Notes: a model not told the origin generated them from the letters alone. DNA of 64,000 nucleotides from RUG754 sp964345365 (GCA_964345365.1 CAYFQR010000002.1:1-64000), one strand, 5' to 3'; counted from the first letter of the stretch, positions 54,085 through 63,709 are shown. Numbers and translations are program-made.

Positions 54085-55344
54085 TCAGTTTTTTGCTTCA
54101 AGAGCTCGTTTTCCTATATCTTTTCTATAAAACGCATTTTCAAAATGAACGCTCTTTAGAGTTTCATATGCTCTGTTAATCGCTTCTTCAAGGGTCGGCG
54201 CGGTTTCGGTAACTCCGAGCACCCTGCCGCCCGATGTCACCAATCGTCCGCTGTCGAGCTTCGCCCCTGCCACATATATGTTCTTTTCAGAAGGCATTTC
54301 TATCTCAAAGCCTTTTTCGTAGCTTTCAGGGTATCCCTTTGACGCCATTACCACGCAGCAAGCCGAGTCGTCGCTGAAGCATACATCGGCATCCGCAAGT
54401 TTTCCTTCGCTTATCTTAATCATTATATCAACCAAATCCGATTCAAGCAGCGGAAGCACCACCTGAGTTTCCGGGTCTCCGAACCTGCAGTTATATTCTA
54501 TAACCTTAGGCCCGTCCGATGTGAGCATCAGCCCGAAATAAAGACAGCCCGAAAAAGTTCTTCCTTCTTTATTCATTGCCTCAACCGTCGGGATAAATAT
54601 CTTTTCCATGCATTCAGCCGCAATTTCATCGGTATAATAAGGGTTGGGAGCTACTGCGCCCATTCCGCCCGTATTGAGGCCCATATCGCCGTCCAGCGCT
54701 CTTTTGTGGTCCATTGAGGAAACCATCGGTACTATGGTCTTACCGTCCGTAAAGGAAAGTACGGATACCTCAGGACCCGTTAGAAACTCCTCGATAACCA
54801 CCGAATTACCGGAAGCGCCGAACTTTTTCTCATTCATTATCTCGTTCAAGGCATCAAGCGCGGCCTCTCTCGTTTCACAGATTAAAACACCCTTCCCGAG
54901 CGCAAGACCGTCAGCCTTCACAACCACAGGTATCTTACATTGGCTTACATATTCAGCAGCAGCCTCATATTCGGAAAAAACCCCATACTCCGCAGTCGGT
55001 ATGCCGTATTTCTTCATGAGATTTTTAGAAAACACCTTTGAGCCTTCGATGACTGCCGCTTTTTTGTCAGGTCCGAACGTCCTTATTCCCGCCTCTCTAA
55101 GAAGGTCAACCGCTCCGAGCACCAGAGGGTCATCAGGTGCAACTATTACCAAGTCAACTTTTTTCTCCACGGCAAAATCTCTGACAGCTTCAATGTCCGT
55201 AGCACCGATGCTTATACATTCCGCATCGCTCGCAATCCCGCCGTTCCCCGGGAGCGCATAGATTTTTGCTACCGATTCCGATTCTTTGATTTTTTTGATA
55301 ATGGCGTGCTCCCGTCCGCCGCCGCCGACCACAACTACTTTCAA
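54085..55344 (-). CDS. purD: Phosphoribosylamine-glycine ligase
   Basis: This ATP-grasp enzyme joins phosphoribosylamine, the PurF product, to glycine. The 419-residue product has VVGGGGREHAI at the start, DGLALGKGVLI, EEFLTGPEVSVL and EYNCRFGDPETQ. It follows the AICAR transformylase by 128 bases. That gap holds a small hairpin (55378-55399) of unknown meaning. Confidence 0.96.
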   Translation of the reverse strand: MKVVVVGGGGREHAIIKKIKESESVAKIYALPGNGGIASDAECISIGATDIEAVRDFAVEKKVDLVIVAPDDPLVLGAVDLLREAGIRTFGPDKKAAVIEGSKVFSKNLMKKYGIPTAEYGVFSEYEAAAEYVSQCKIPVVVKADGLALGKGVLICETREAALDALNEIMNEKKFGASGNSVVIEEFLTGPEVSVLSFTDGKTIVPMVSSMDHKRALDGDMGLNTGGMGAVAPNPYYTDEIAAECMEKIFIPTVEAMNKEGRTFSGCLYFGLMLTSDGPKVIEYNCRFGDPETQVVLPLLESDLVDIMIKISEGKLADADVCFSDDSACCVVMASKGYPESYEKGFEIEMPSEKNIYVAGAKLDSGRLVTSGGRVLGVTETAPTLEEAINRAYETLKSVHFENAFYRKDIGKRALEAKN

Positions 55345-55377
55345 TTCAGTTCTCCTCGTATAAAATGTTTTACCGAC

Positions 55378-55399
55378 ACATTTTCTTATTGAAAAATGT
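55378..55399. repeat. Small hairpin before purD
   Basis: ACATTTTC and GAAAAATGT can pair over 7-8 bases around a 5-base loop, about 35 bases before the purD start. No U-tract follows in the minus direction. Confidence 0.35.
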
Positions 55400-55472
55400 C
55401 ATAAAATAACTTGTCCTAATTGAACACTCCATCCATACAAATGTTATCGGATGCTCTGATATAATCGAAAAA

Positions 55473-56657
55473 TCAGTGATGGAACAGCCTTATCCCCGTA
55501 AACACCATGAGCATATCGTATCGATTACAGGTCTCGATTACATTATCGTCCCTGACGGAGCCGCCCGGCTGAATTACATAACTCACGCCGCTCTTATATG
55601 CACGGTCAATATTGTCACCGAACGGGAAAAATGCGTCCGAGCCGAGAGTAACTCCGCTTATACCGCTCAGATATTCCCTCTGTTCTTCCCTTGTGAATGC
55701 AGCAGGCTTCTCATAAAAAAGCCTCTCCCAGCATCCGTCCCCTATTACTTCCTCACAATCTTCCGAAAGATACAAGTCTATCGCATTATCCCTGTCAGGT
55801 CTTCCTATTTCTTCCTTAAACGGAAGCGAAAGAACCCTGTCAGACTGCCTGAGATGCCATTTATCCGCTTTTTCTCCCGCAAGCCTCGTGCAGTGAATTC
55901 TCGACTGCTGCCCGGCGCCTACGCCGATTGCCTGGCCTTTCTCAGCGAATACGACAGAGTTCGACTGAGTATATTTCAGCGTTATAAGGGCAACCATCAT
56001 ATCTCTCTTTATCTCGGGGGTCAGCTCTTTTCTTACGGTTACTATATTCTCGAAATTCTCATTCCTTACCTTGAAATCGTTATGTCCCTGCTCGAAACAA
56101 ACTCCGAAAACCTGTTTTTTCTCAATAGGCGCACATGCATAGTCCGGATTGATTTTTATTATGGCATAGTTTCCTTTTTTCTTCTTTTTCAGTATTTCGA
56201 GAGCCTCATCATCATAGTCCGGTGCAATGATTCCGTCCGAAACTTCTCTTGCGATAAGCCTTGCGCAAGTCAGGTCACATTTTTCGGAAAGAGCTATCCA
56301 GTCACCGAAAGAGCTCATCCTGTCAGTTCCTCTCGCTTTGGCATAAGCGGTAGCGATTCGGGATTCATCTATGCCCTCTATATCATCGACAAAAAACGCC
56401 TTCTTTTCTCTTTCGCTCAATTTCACATATACGGCCGCTGAAGTAGGACTTACATGCTTGAACGATGTGGCGGCGGGAAGTCCGACAGCCTCGCTAAGCT
56501 CCTTTACAAGCTGCCAGCTGTTAAACGCATCGAGCAGATTGATGTATCCCGCACGCCCGTTAAGCACCTCGAAAGGAAGCTCACTTCCGTCATCCATATA
56601 TATCTTCGCGGGTTTCTGATTCGGATTACATCCGTATTTAAGTTCGTATTCCTTCAT
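55473..56657 (-). CDS. Stand-alone AICAR transformylase
   Basis: This moves a formyl group from 10-formyl-THF to AICAR, the ninth step of purine synthesis. The 394 residues cover only the transformylase domain of PurH, with the catalytic pair K67-H68 in SFKHVSPTSAAV, GVGAGQQSRIHCTRLA and the C-terminal GSDAFFPFGDNIDRA...IQPGGSVRDDNVI. The N-terminal cyclohydrolase (MGS-like) domain of normal bacterial PurH is absent. The missing activity is supplied by the PurO-type gene directly upstream. A 175-base leader with a tandem repeat precedes it. Confidence 0.92.
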   Translation of the reverse strand: MKEYELKYGCNPNQKPAKIYMDDGSELPFEVLNGRAGYINLLDAFNSWQLVKELSEAVGLPAATSFKHVSPTSAAVYVKLSEREKKAFFVDDIEGIDESRIATAYAKARGTDRMSSFGDWIALSEKCDLTCARLIAREVSDGIIAPDYDDEALEILKKKKKGNYAIIKINPDYACAPIEKKQVFGVCFEQGHNDFKVRNENFENIVTVRKELTPEIKRDMMVALITLKYTQSNSVVFAEKGQAIGVGAGQQSRIHCTRLAGEKADKWHLRQSDRVLSLPFKEEIGRPDRDNAIDLYLSEDCEEVIGDGCWERLFYEKPAAFTREEQREYLSGISGVTLGSDAFFPFGDNIDRAYKSGVSYVIQPGGSVRDDNVIETCNRYDMLMVFTGIRLFHH

Positions 56658-56747
56658 TGCAATCTCCCATATTCAATGCTTATATTTATGTACACATTAT
56701 ACAACTATCTAACTGTTTCTATATATATCATATCCCCTCGCTGAGCC

Positions 56748-56815
56748 GCTATGCTTTTAATTTCGCAGCGTGGATATCATGCTATCATAGCCTGCTATGC
56801 TTTTGATTTCGCAGC
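56748..56815. repeat. Two copies of a ~46-bp tandem repeat
   Basis: A 22-base core (GCTATGCTTTT...TTCGCAGC) occurs at 56748-56769 and 56794-56815 with one mismatch; the following ATATCA-TAT stretches are also alike. It lies between purO and the AICAR transformylase gene. CATAG/CTATG at the junction can form a hairpin in the RNA. Function is unknown. Confidence 0.75.
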
Positions 56816-56832
56816 AGTCATATCAGGTTATA

Positions 56833-57555
56833 TTATTGTGTATTCCTGTTAAACGTTATTTTCTCACTCTCAAGTGTTTCTATGTCTACATATCTGACAT
56901 GAAGCGAAATCCTGTTTTCGCCATTAAGGTTCTCCCATATTTCCTTGAAAAGCTCCTCTTTGGTGTCGGGGATGATTACCCTCTTGGGCTCCCCGACAAA
57001 AGACGGCAGAGGATTGCCGTCACCCATGTATGTATGTATGAAATGACCAAGTCCCGCCATAGAACCGTATGAGAAGGTATATCTCGCACAAGATGAACCC
57101 TGAGCATCCATGCTTTTTAATACACTCATTTCATAGGAAAAATCATGATGCTCAAAATTAACTATTCCCGATATCCTCGGTGTGAGGTTCGGCGCATCAG
57201 GCTCGAAACACCTTGTTTCAAGGGCTTTTTTGAATTCAACTCCCCTCTTAAGACCCTCAAACACGGTATCCGTCTGGTCGCCGTTTGTCACAATAATTAT
57301 ATTATTGTAAACTTTAATCGGCGAGTAAATAATGAGGCTCGGGTCCTCGACTTTAGCTTCATCAAACGGATAAATAACGAGATTTTCACCGTCTTCAACA
57401 AACACCCTGTTTCTCGAATTCACCGACCTTCCCATTATAAAATAAGCGATTACGGCTTTTTTACCGTCTGCGGACTTTCCGATAATGATGCCTCTTCCCT
57501 GATAGCTGCTTTCTTTAAGCAGAGTTCCGATTCCGCTCTTTTCAAAATAATCCAT
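56833..57555 (-). CDS. purO: IMP cyclohydrolase, PurO type
   Basis: This closes FAICAR to IMP, the last step of the pathway. The 240-residue product resembles the archaeal PurO family (PF07826-like), with YQGRGIIIGKSADGKKAVIAYFIMGRS at the N terminus, PNLTPRISGIV in the middle and SYGSMAGLGHFIHTY near the end. It is unrelated to the PurH cyclohydrolase domain. The start at 57555 follows GAGGTGG, 10 bases after purN; a longer reading to 57606 runs into purN. Confidence 0.88.
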   Translation of the reverse strand: MDYFEKSGIGTLLKESSYQGRGIIIGKSADGKKAVIAYFIMGRSVNSRNRVFVEDGENLVIYPFDEAKVEDPSLIIYSPIKVYNNIIIVTNGDQTDTVFEGLKRGVEFKKALETRCFEPDAPNLTPRISGIVNFEHHDFSYEMSVLKSMDAQGSSCARYTFSYGSMAGLGHFIHTYMGDGNPLPSFVGEPKRVIIPDTKEELFKEIWENLNGENRISLHVRYVDIETLESEKITFNRNTQ

Positions 57556-57565
57556 GACTGCCACC

Positions 57566-58183
57566 TCACTGTTTAGACATGCTCTTAAGATATTGCCTGC
57601 ACACATATTCCGTTGCCTGAGGGAGTATTATCCACTCCGCTTCCCTCATAACCCTCTGCTGAAGGCTCAGAGCATTATCATCAGGCTCCACATCTACCGC
57701 TTTCTGAAGAATTATCTCACCCCCGTCAGGTATCTCGTTCACGTAGTGTACCGTCGCCCCCGTAACCTTAACGCCGTGTTTAAGCGCCGCCTCATGCACA
57801 TGTATACCGTAATATCCTTTACCGCAGAATGCAGGGATAAGAGAAGGATGTATGTTGATAATCCGTCTCGGATATGAGTCTATAAAGTCAGGGCTTAATA
57901 TGGCCATATATCCTGCCAAAACAATTATATCAATTTCATATTTCTGTAAAACACCCTTAATCGCTTCTTCAAACTCGGCATGGCTTTCGTAATCCCTTTT
58001 TTTAATAACAGCATAAGGGATACCGCTTGCCTCGGCTCTCCTGATTCCGTAAGCCTCGTCATTATTTGAAACCACGAGAGCAATCTCCCCGGTTTCAAGT
58101 ATTCCCTTCTTTTCAGAATCTATAAGTGCTTGGAGATTCGTTCCGTTTCCCGATATGAATACGGCAATCCTGACCTTTAGCAT
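57566..58183 (-). CDS. purN: Phosphoribosylglycinamide formyltransferase
   Basis: This formylates GAR with 10-formyl-THF. The 205-residue product has [13 protein letters not shown] (phosphate loop), the catalytic Asn and His in [12 protein letters not shown], and the Asp in [11 protein letters not shown]. It overlaps purM by 7 bases. Confidence 0.96.
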   Translation of the reverse strand: MLKVRIAVFISGNGTNLQALIDSEKKGILETGEIALVVSNNDEAYGIRRAEASGIPYAVIKKRDYESHAEFEEAIKGVLQKYEIDIIVLAGYMAILSPDFIDSYPRRIINIHPSLIPAFCGKGYYGIHVHEAALKHGVKVTGATVHYVNEIPDGGEIILQKAVDVEPDDNALSLQQRVMREAEWIILPQATEYVCRQYLKSMSKQ

Positions 58184-59226
58184 AATTCCACCTTTTCATC
58201 ATCACGTGCCTTAACTGTTTCCCCAAGTATATAAGCCTCGATTCCTTGATTATTTAATATATCAAGAGCTTTCTCACAATCATCCCTTGATACTACGGCA
58301 ACCATGCCTACCCCCATATTGAAGGTGTTATACATATCCCTTTCAGGTATGCTTCCTGTAGCCATTATATGGTCGAATATCGGCAGCACTCTCACATCTT
58401 CTTTTTTGATTTTAGCCATATATCCGTCAGGGATTGAACGAGGGATATTCTCATAGAAGCCGCCGCCCGTTATGTGAGAAACCGCCTTAACCGTAAGAGA
58501 CTCTATAAGCTTTAGCATAGGTTTGACATAGATGACAGTCGGTGTAAGCAATGTCTCACCGAGCGACTTTCCGCCAAGCTCCGCTACCGGCTTACTTAAA
58601 TCGCGGTTTTCGATATCAAAGACCTTTCGTACAAGCGAGAAGCCGTTTGAATGAACTCCCGACGAAGGGAGCGCTATAATCACATCGCCCTCCTTTATCT
58701 CGGAATTATTTAATAACTTGCTCTTATCAACCGCACCTACCGAAAAACCGGCTAAGTCATATTCGTCTACAGGATAAAAGCCCGGCATCTCGGCGGTCTC
58801 ACCGCCGATAAGCTCACATCCCGATTGAACGCAGCCCTCCGCAACACCGGAAACTATCTCTGCAATCTTTTCAGGATAATTCTTGCCGCATGCGATATAG
58901 TCAAGGAAAAACAGAGGCTTGGCGCCGCAGCATATTATATCGTTAACGCACATTGCCACACAGTCGATTCCGACCGTGTCATGCTTATCCATGAGAAATG
59001 CGAGTTTCAGTTTCGTCCCTACACCGTCCGTTCCGGAAACGAGAACAGGTCTTGTCATGCCGGTCATATCAAGCTCAAACAAGCCGCCGAATCCTCCTAT
59101 GTCCGCGCTGCGCCCGCCGAGCATAGTCCTCGCAATATGCTTCTTCATAAGCTCCACCGCCTCATAGCCTGCGGTTATATCCACACCCGATAATGCATAG
59201 CTTTCAGATTGAGATTTTTTGTTCAT
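58177..59226 (-). CDS. purM: Phosphoribosylformylglycinamidine cyclo-ligase
   Basis: This makes AIR from FGAM. The 349-residue product has [40 protein letters not shown] and [11 protein letters not shown], all typical of PurM. The start at 59226 follows AAAGGAA and lies 2 bases after purF; the upstream extension to 59268 lies within purF. Confidence 0.96.
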   Translation of the reverse strand: MNKKSQSESYALSGVDITAGYEAVELMKKHIARTMLGGRSADIGGFGGLFELDMTGMTRPVLVSGTDGVGTKLKLAFLMDKHDTVGIDCVAMCVNDIICCGAKPLFFLDYIACGKNYPEKIAEIVSGVAEGCVQSGCELIGGETAEMPGFYPVDEYDLAGFSVGAVDKSKLLNNSEIKEGDVIIALPSSGVHSNGFSLVRKVFDIENRDLSKPVAELGGKSLGETLLTPTVIYVKPMLKLIESLTVKAVSHITGGGFYENIPRSIPDGYMAKIKKEDVRVLPIFDHIMATGSIPERDMYNTFNMGVGMVAVVSRDDCEKALDILNNQGIEAYILGETVKARDDEKVELC

Positions 59227-59228
59227 TT

Positions 59229-60653
59229 CTATTCCTTTCCGCTCCAGCAATATGTGCACAGCTTGCACTTGTCAATACCGATGGCTTCTGTTACACCCTC
59301 AAGCGTCTGAAATTCAATCGAGTCGAAATTAAAACGCTCACAGATTGCCTTTCTCAGATTCTTGCCGCGCTCCGTCTTTGAATCGGAGTATTCGTCTATG
59401 TGCCCAAGCCCCTCCTCGCCCTCAAGTTCGATTATTATTCTCCTCGACAGAAGCTCCGTCTCGTTTTTTGAGGCTGAAAAATTGAGAAACTTACATACGT
59501 ACATTATAGGCGGGCAGGCAGAACGCATGTGTACCTCATCGGCGCCGTTCATATACAAAAAATCAACGGTTTCTTTCAACTGAGTTCCGCGGACTATCGA
59601 ATCATCCACAAACATAAGTTTTTTGCCTTTTATGAGCTCCGGAACAGGTATCAACTTCATTCTCGCAATCTTGTTCCTCTCGCTCTGATTTGCCGGCATG
59701 AAGCTTCTCGGCCATGTAGGAGTATATTTGATGAACGGCCTTGAAAACTTGATTCCGGTCTCATTCGAGTAACCGATTGCATGAGGTGTCCCCGAATCCG
59801 GAACCCCGCAAACATTATCAAGTCTTGGAGCTAAACCGCTCTCTATGTCATAACGTGCCATGATTTCGCCGTTCCTGTAGCGCATCTGCTCGACATTGAT
59901 TCCTTCATAATTGGAATTCGGATAACCGTAATAAGACCAGAGAAATGCGCATATTCTCATTTCATCCCCCGGTTCTTTCAGTACCTTCAGTTCATCCGCA
60001 CTTATCTCGACGATTTCTCCGGGGCCTAAGTCTCTCACATCCTCATATCCCAACTTTGTATATGCAAAAGATTCCAGCGAAACACAATACCCGCACTGAC
60101 TTCTTCCTATTGAAACCGGCAATCTGCCCAGTTTGTCTCTTGAAGCGATCAGTCTGCCGTCGTCGAGCATTATTAAAATCGACATCGTGCCGTCAACAAG
60201 CTCCTGAACGTACTCGATTCCTTCGACAATTTTTTCTTTGCGGTTGATTATTGCCGCTACAAGCTCCGTAGTATTCACCTTACCGCCTGTCATCGCACTG
60301 AAGTGACCCGAGTTACCCGAAAGATATTCGTCAATAAGATTTTTTTCATTCCTGATAAGTCCGACAGTGCATATGGCATAAGTCCCGAACCTCGACCTTA
60401 TTAAAAGAGGCTGAGGGTCTGAATCGCTTATGCAGCCGATAACCGAGGTGCCGCGCATCTCATTAAAAATATTCTCAAACTTCGTTCTGAAAGGAGAGTT
60501 CTCAATATTATGAATCTCCCTCTGAAGCCCTATTTCAGGGTCATAAGCCGCCAAGCCTCCCCTTCTCGTTCCAAGATGCGAATGATAGTCCACCCCGAAA
60601 AACACATCGGAAAGAGCATCATACTTGGATACTACTCCGAAAAATCCACCCAT
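59229..60653 (-). CDS. purF: PurF-like amidophosphoribosyltransferase without glutaminase residues
   Basis: This should make phosphoribosylamine, the first step of the pathway, from its place between purC and purM. The C-terminal half is a normal PurF, with the PRPP loop [13 protein letters not shown] and Fe-S-type cysteines ([24 protein letters not shown] at the end). The N-terminal Ntn domain starts MGGFFGVV, where PurF has the nucleophile as CGVFG. The family Arg of the TRY segment and the N-G oxyanion pair also are not seen. No Cys lies in a possible upstream extension. It probably uses free ammonia or another donor. The ATG at 60653 follows AGGAAA; the length is 474. Confidence 0.88.
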   Translation of the reverse strand: MGGFFGVVSKYDALSDVFFGVDYHSHLGTRRGGLAAYDPEIGLQREIHNIENSPFRTKFENIFNEMRGTSVIGCISDSDPQPLLIRSRFGTYAICTVGLIRNEKNLIDEYLSGNSGHFSAMTGGKVNTTELVAAIINRKEKIVEGIEYVQELVDGTMSILIMLDDGRLIASRDKLGRLPVSIGRSQCGYCVSLESFAYTKLGYEDVRDLGPGEIVEISADELKVLKEPGDEMRICAFLWSYYGYPNSNYEGINVEQMRYRNGEIMARYDIESGLAPRLDNVCGVPDSGTPHAIGYSNETGIKFSRPFIKYTPTWPRSFMPANQSERNKIARMKLIPVPELIKGKKLMFVDDSIVRGTQLKETVDFLYMNGADEVHMRSACPPIMYVCKFLNFSASKNETELLSRRIIIELEGEEGLGHIDEYSDSKTERGKNLRKAICERFNFDSIEFQTLEGVTEAIGIDKCKLCTYCWSGKE

Positions 60654-60747
60654 CAAGCTTTTCCTTTCTGCTATAATATATTTCAGTCATCTGTTATTTT
60701 GCCGAACTTGTAAAATCAAGACAATCACACGGCGATATAATTCCATA

Positions 60748-60771
60748 TAACAGCAGCGTTTGCAGCTGTTA
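60748..60771. repeat. 24-base palindrome between purC and purF
   Basis: TAACAGC and GCTGTTA enclose a centre that also pairs over two bases around a mismatch. It lies in a 160-base gap inside the pur operon. No U-tract follows, so it may be a processing or stability hairpin rather than a terminator. Confidence 0.6.
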
Positions 60772-60813
60772 CACCTTACATTCGACAAGGAGCTATCCGC
60801 CTTATTACTTAAG

Positions 60814-61500
60814 CTACTTAAAAAACAGCTCAGACAATGTCATAGGCTCTATATAGCTTCCGTCCTTGTATACCCTCATATTTCCGGATGCTATTTCATC
60901 TATGAGCATTACCCTGCCGTCCTTATCATATCCGAATTCAAATTTAATATCATACAGAACCAGGCCTTTTTCAGCGAGGTCATCCGCTACAATCTTCGTA
61001 ATCTTTTGTGTCATCAGCTTGATGTCCTCATACTGCTCATCAGATAAAACACCTAAAGCAATGAGCGCGTCTTTGGTTACGAGAGGGTCACCCTTCTCAT
61101 CGTTCTTAAAAGTGGTTTCCACATATGAAGGAAGCACCGCTCCCTCCTCGATATATTCGCCGTATCTTCTGATAAAGCTTCCGACGGCTCTGTTTCTGCA
61201 AATAACCTCAAGACCGTGACCGAACGGTTTGGCAGGAAGAACTTCCATGGTCGTGCTGTTTAAGTCTGCCGATACGAAATGAGTCAATATGCCCGCGGCA
61301 TTTACCTTTTCGAAGAAATATACCGACATGCGAAGATTCACATCGCCCACACCCTCTATTGTAAGACCTACCGTGTTTTCACCCGGGTCGAACACGCCGT
61401 CCTTTCCTGTGCAGTCATCCTTAAATTTAAGAAGATAATTGCCGTTTTCAAGTTCAAAAACATCTTTAGTTTTACCCGTATAAACCAATTTTATAGCCAT
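60814..61500 (-). CDS. purC: SAICAR synthase
   Basis: This joins CAIR and aspartate. The 228-residue product has [27 protein letters not shown] and [11 protein letters not shown]. The start at 61500 follows AGGAGGAG; a longer reading to 61527 lacks an RBS. It is 43 bases after purE. Confidence 0.95.
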   Translation of the reverse strand: MAIKLVYTGKTKDVFELENGNYLLKFKDDCTGKDGVFDPGENTVGLTIEGVGDVNLRMSVYFFEKVNAAGILTHFVSADLNSTTMEVLPAKPFGHGLEVICRNRAVGSFIRRYGEYIEEGAVLPSYVETTFKNDEKGDPLVTKDALIALGVLSDEQYEDIKLMTQKITKIVADDLAEKGLVLYDIKFEFGYDKDGRVMLIDEIASGNMRVYKDGSYIEPMTLSELFFK

Positions 61501-61543
61501 ATTTTGCTCCTCCTGATATATAAACATTTGATAGATTTCAGTT

Positions 61544-62038
61544 TTATTTATTAAACTCTATCTCAACTTCAGCATTCTTTTTAAGTACCGCTTCACTGTC
61601 CTTTTTTCTCTTAGCCTTGAGTTTTTCGGCAAGCTCCGCATCGGATATTGCGAGCATCTCCGCCGCCAAAATCGCGGCGTTCGCCGCGCCGTCTATCGCA
61701 ACAGTTGCAACCGGTATTCCTGTCGGCATCTGCACCGTGGCTAATAATGCGTCGAGTCCGTCCAAATTAGCTGACTTCACCGGTACACCGATTACCGGAA
61801 GAACGGTATTTGCCGCCACGGCTCCCGCCAAGTGAGCCGCCATACCCGCAAGACAAATTATGACGCCGAAACCGTTTTTTTCGGCACCTTGTGAAAACCT
61901 GCCCGCTTCCCCGGGCGTCCTGTGAGCGGAGTAAACATGAACCTCGTATCCGACACCGAGCTCATCAAGAATTGCGCACGCCTTTTTTGCTACTTCAAGG
62001 TCGCTGTAAGACCCCATAACTATACCGATTTTTTTCAT
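61544..62038 (-). CDS. purE: N5-carboxyaminoimidazole ribonucleotide mutase
   Basis: This rearranges N5-CAIR to CAIR. The 164-residue product has [19 protein letters not shown] and the class I block [12 protein letters not shown]...[13 protein letters not shown] class I PurE normally needs PurK, but no purK is in this operon; it may be elsewhere or missing. It is the first gene of the pur run. Confidence 0.94.
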   Translation of the reverse strand: MKKIGIVMGSYSDLEVAKKACAILDELGVGYEVHVYSAHRTPGEAGRFSQGAEKNGFGVIICLAGMAAHLAGAVAANTVLPVIGVPVKSANLDGLDALLATVQMPTGIPVATVAIDGAANAAILAAEMLAISDAELAEKLKAKRKKDSEAVLKKNAEVEIEFNK

Positions 62039-62099
62039 TTTATCCTCCGAAAAAATATATAAAAACGTCTAAAAAATATTCCGCCATTTTACATCTTTA

Positions 62100-62127
62100 A
62101 TGATAACAAAACTGTAGAAAATTACAA
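62100..62127 (-). promoter_or_regulatory. Promoter of the purine operon
   Basis: TTGTAA, 16 bases, TATCAT on the minus strand, starting directly after the dgk terminator. No purine riboswitch is seen in the short leader. Confidence 0.5.
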
Positions 62128-62130
62128 TTA

Positions 62131-62169
62131 AAAACAGCCAAAAACCTGTGATATATTGGCTGTTTTTTT
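62131..62169 (-). terminator. Terminator of dgk (bidirectional form)
   Basis: AAAACAGCCAA pairs with TTGGCTGTTTT around a 14-base loop; U-rich tracts follow on both strands. It lies about 96 bases after the dgk stop. Confidence 0.8.
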
Positions 62170-62172
62170 ATC

Positions 62173-62196
62173 AATGTTCAATATAACTCGAACATT
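62173..62196. repeat. Inverted repeat AATGTTC/GAACATT
   Basis: A 7-base inverted repeat with a 10-base centre lies between the dgk stop and its terminator. The half-sites are in the reverse order to a LexA box. It is probably part of the 3' end structure. Confidence 0.4.
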
Positions 62197-62264
62197 TATA
62201 TTATGCTGTGCTGATTTATACGGATTATGCCGCCTTAATAACACAAATTTCAATAATAATTCAC

Positions 62265-63158
62265 CTACCTTTTCGGAACAATCAGCTGCGCCGCATGCAT
62301 CTTGTTCTCAATGAAAATCTCCGAACTTCCCTTCTGATATTCACCGTCAAGCGACCAGTCCACATCTTCATCTATTTGAATATTAAACTTGGAACCCTCG
62401 ACAAAAATAAACATATCGCTTTGTTCATACTGTTGGAGCGTTATGGCATTTACTATTTCGCCGAGTTCCATTAAATCATGCGGAACTTTAACAAGAAGCA
62501 TCTCGAACTTGCCGTCGGACATATCAACGTCATCCGGCTTAATCCTCAAAACGCCTCCCATGGAAGTAGAATTGGAGACGGCACCGAACAAATACTTATC
62601 CTCATATATTGCGCCCTCACTCTCAACCCTTACCTTGATGGGTCTGATATCCGTAATTGATGTCATCCCGCTTAAAATATATGCTAAATGTCCGAGCACA
62701 TTCTTAAACGGCTGCGGCGTTTCGTAAGTTACGTTCGTGAACGCCCCGAAGCTTGCAACATATGTGAACACCCTGTCATTAAACAGCCCTATATCTACCG
62801 CCCTCGTCACGCCTGTGCAAACTACCTCTGCGGCGTCTTCAATCACCTTCGGAATGCCCATAGAAGTGGCGAAATCATTGGTAGAGCCCGTAGGTATATA
62901 GCCTATTCGTGCCTTGCTTCCCGCCTTTATCATGCCGGAAACCACTTCATTATAAGTGCCATCTCCGCCCATAGCGACAACCAAATCATATTCCCCGGAA
63001 AACTTCTCCGCATACCTTACGGCATCCCCCTGCTTTAATGTGGATAGGCATGTGCTGATATAACCGTGTTTACTGAAAATTTCAATAACCGTGGATAGAT
63101 TTTTTGCGGCCTTACGCGTACCCGAATTGGGATTGTAAATCAAAAGTAATGTTTTCAT
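62265..63158 (-). CDS. Diacylglycerol/lipid kinase family protein (YegS/DgkB-like)
   Basis: The 297-residue cytoplasmic lipid kinase of the DAGK catalytic family has LIYNPNSGTRKA at the start, the ATP site AMGGDGTYNEVVSG, and GYIPTGSTNDFATSMGI. In Bacillota DgkB of this family recycles diacylglycerol. The start at 63158 is chosen because the family begins MKTLLLIYNPNSG; the longer reading to 63245 covers its promoter. It has its own promoter and terminator. Confidence 0.9.
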   Translation of the reverse strand: MKTLLLIYNPNSGTRKAAKNLSTVIEIFSKHGYISTCLSTLKQGDAVRYAEKFSGEYDLVVAMGGDGTYNEVVSGMIKAGSKARIGYIPTGSTNDFATSMGIPKVIEDAAEVVCTGVTRAVDIGLFNDRVFTYVASFGAFTNVTYETPQPFKNVLGHLAYILSGMTSITDIRPIKVRVESEGAIYEDKYLFGAVSNSTSMGGVLRIKPDDVDMSDGKFEMLLVKVPHDLMELGEIVNAITLQQYEQSDMFIFVEGSKFNIQIDEDVDWSLDGEYQKGSSEIFIENKMHAAQLIVPKR

Positions 63159-63235
63159 AAATTTCCTCTTAAAATATGCCTTCCTAACCCGAACAAAAAA
63201 ACCGCATCGGTTATTTATGCACTCATTATTGTTAT

Positions 63236-63264
63236 ATTGTATCAAAGAATCATATTATTGGCAA
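63236..63264 (-). promoter_or_regulatory. Promoter of dgk
   Basis: TTGCCA, 17 bases, TACAAT on the minus strand. The -35 box starts right after the U-tract of the rplS terminator. Confidence 0.6.
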
Positions 63265-63291
63265 CAAAAAACCCCTGCCGAAGCAGAGGTT
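63265..63291 (-). terminator. Terminator of rplS
   Basis: In minus sense AACCTCTGC, loop TTCG, GCAGGGGTT, then TTTTT: a 9-pair stem with a UUCG tetraloop (one G-U pair), 36 bases after the rplS stop. Confidence 0.92.
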
Positions 63292-63327
63292 CGGTTTGGT
63301 TTTTAATTTTGTCTTCGCTTTATCGGA

Positions 63328-63672
63328 TTATCTGTCCTTTGCCTTGATTCTGGCAGACTTGCCGGTTCTCTTGCGCATGTAGTTGAGCTTAGCTCTTCTG
63401 ACACGACCCTCTCTTACAACCTCAATCCTGTCAATCTTAGGCGAATGAAGCGGGAATGTCTTCTCGACTCCTATGCCGCCGGAGAGTTTTCTTACCGTGA
63501 AAGTTTCGGATATTCCTCCGTTCTGTCTCTTAAGAACAAAACCTTCGAAAATCTGAATTCTCTCTCTGTTACCTTCTTTTATCTTGATGTGCACGCGAAC
63601 CGTATCGCCCACACCAAAAGCAGGGATATCATTTTTTTCGTATTCCTGAGTTATTGATTTAATTAAATCCAT
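63328..63672 (-). CDS. rplS: 50S ribosomal protein bL19
   Basis: This large-subunit protein lies at the 30S-50S interface. The 114-residue product has [50 protein letters not shown] and the basic C terminus. It is transcribed alone with its own leader, promoter and terminator; the usual neighbours trmD and rimM are absent. Confidence 0.97.
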   Translation of the reverse strand: MDLIKSITQEYEKNDIPAFGVGDTVRVHIKIKEGNRERIQIFEGFVLKRQNGGISETFTVRKLSGGIGVEKTFPLHSPKIDRIEVVREGRVRRAKLNYMRKRTGKSARIKAKDR

Positions 63673-63709
63673 TTATTTTTCCTCCTTCCCTCCAAGGCGT
63701 TCATGGTAT

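Noticed and set aside
55476..56441. Long open frame on the plus strand (321 codons)
   Set aside because: It lies wholly antisense to the AICAR transformylase gene, has no RBS and no recognisable domain.
56748..56815. Short CRISPR-like array
   Set aside because: Only two repeat units; the spacers are similar to each other and there are no cas genes.
62039..62130. Possible purine riboswitch before purE
   Set aside because: The leader from the -10 box to the start is about 60 bases and lacks the conserved three-way junction core.
62173..62196. Second LexA-like site
   Set aside because: The half-sites are GTTC-N10-GAAC, the reverse order and wrong spacing for a DinR box, and it lies after a stop codon rather than at a promoter.
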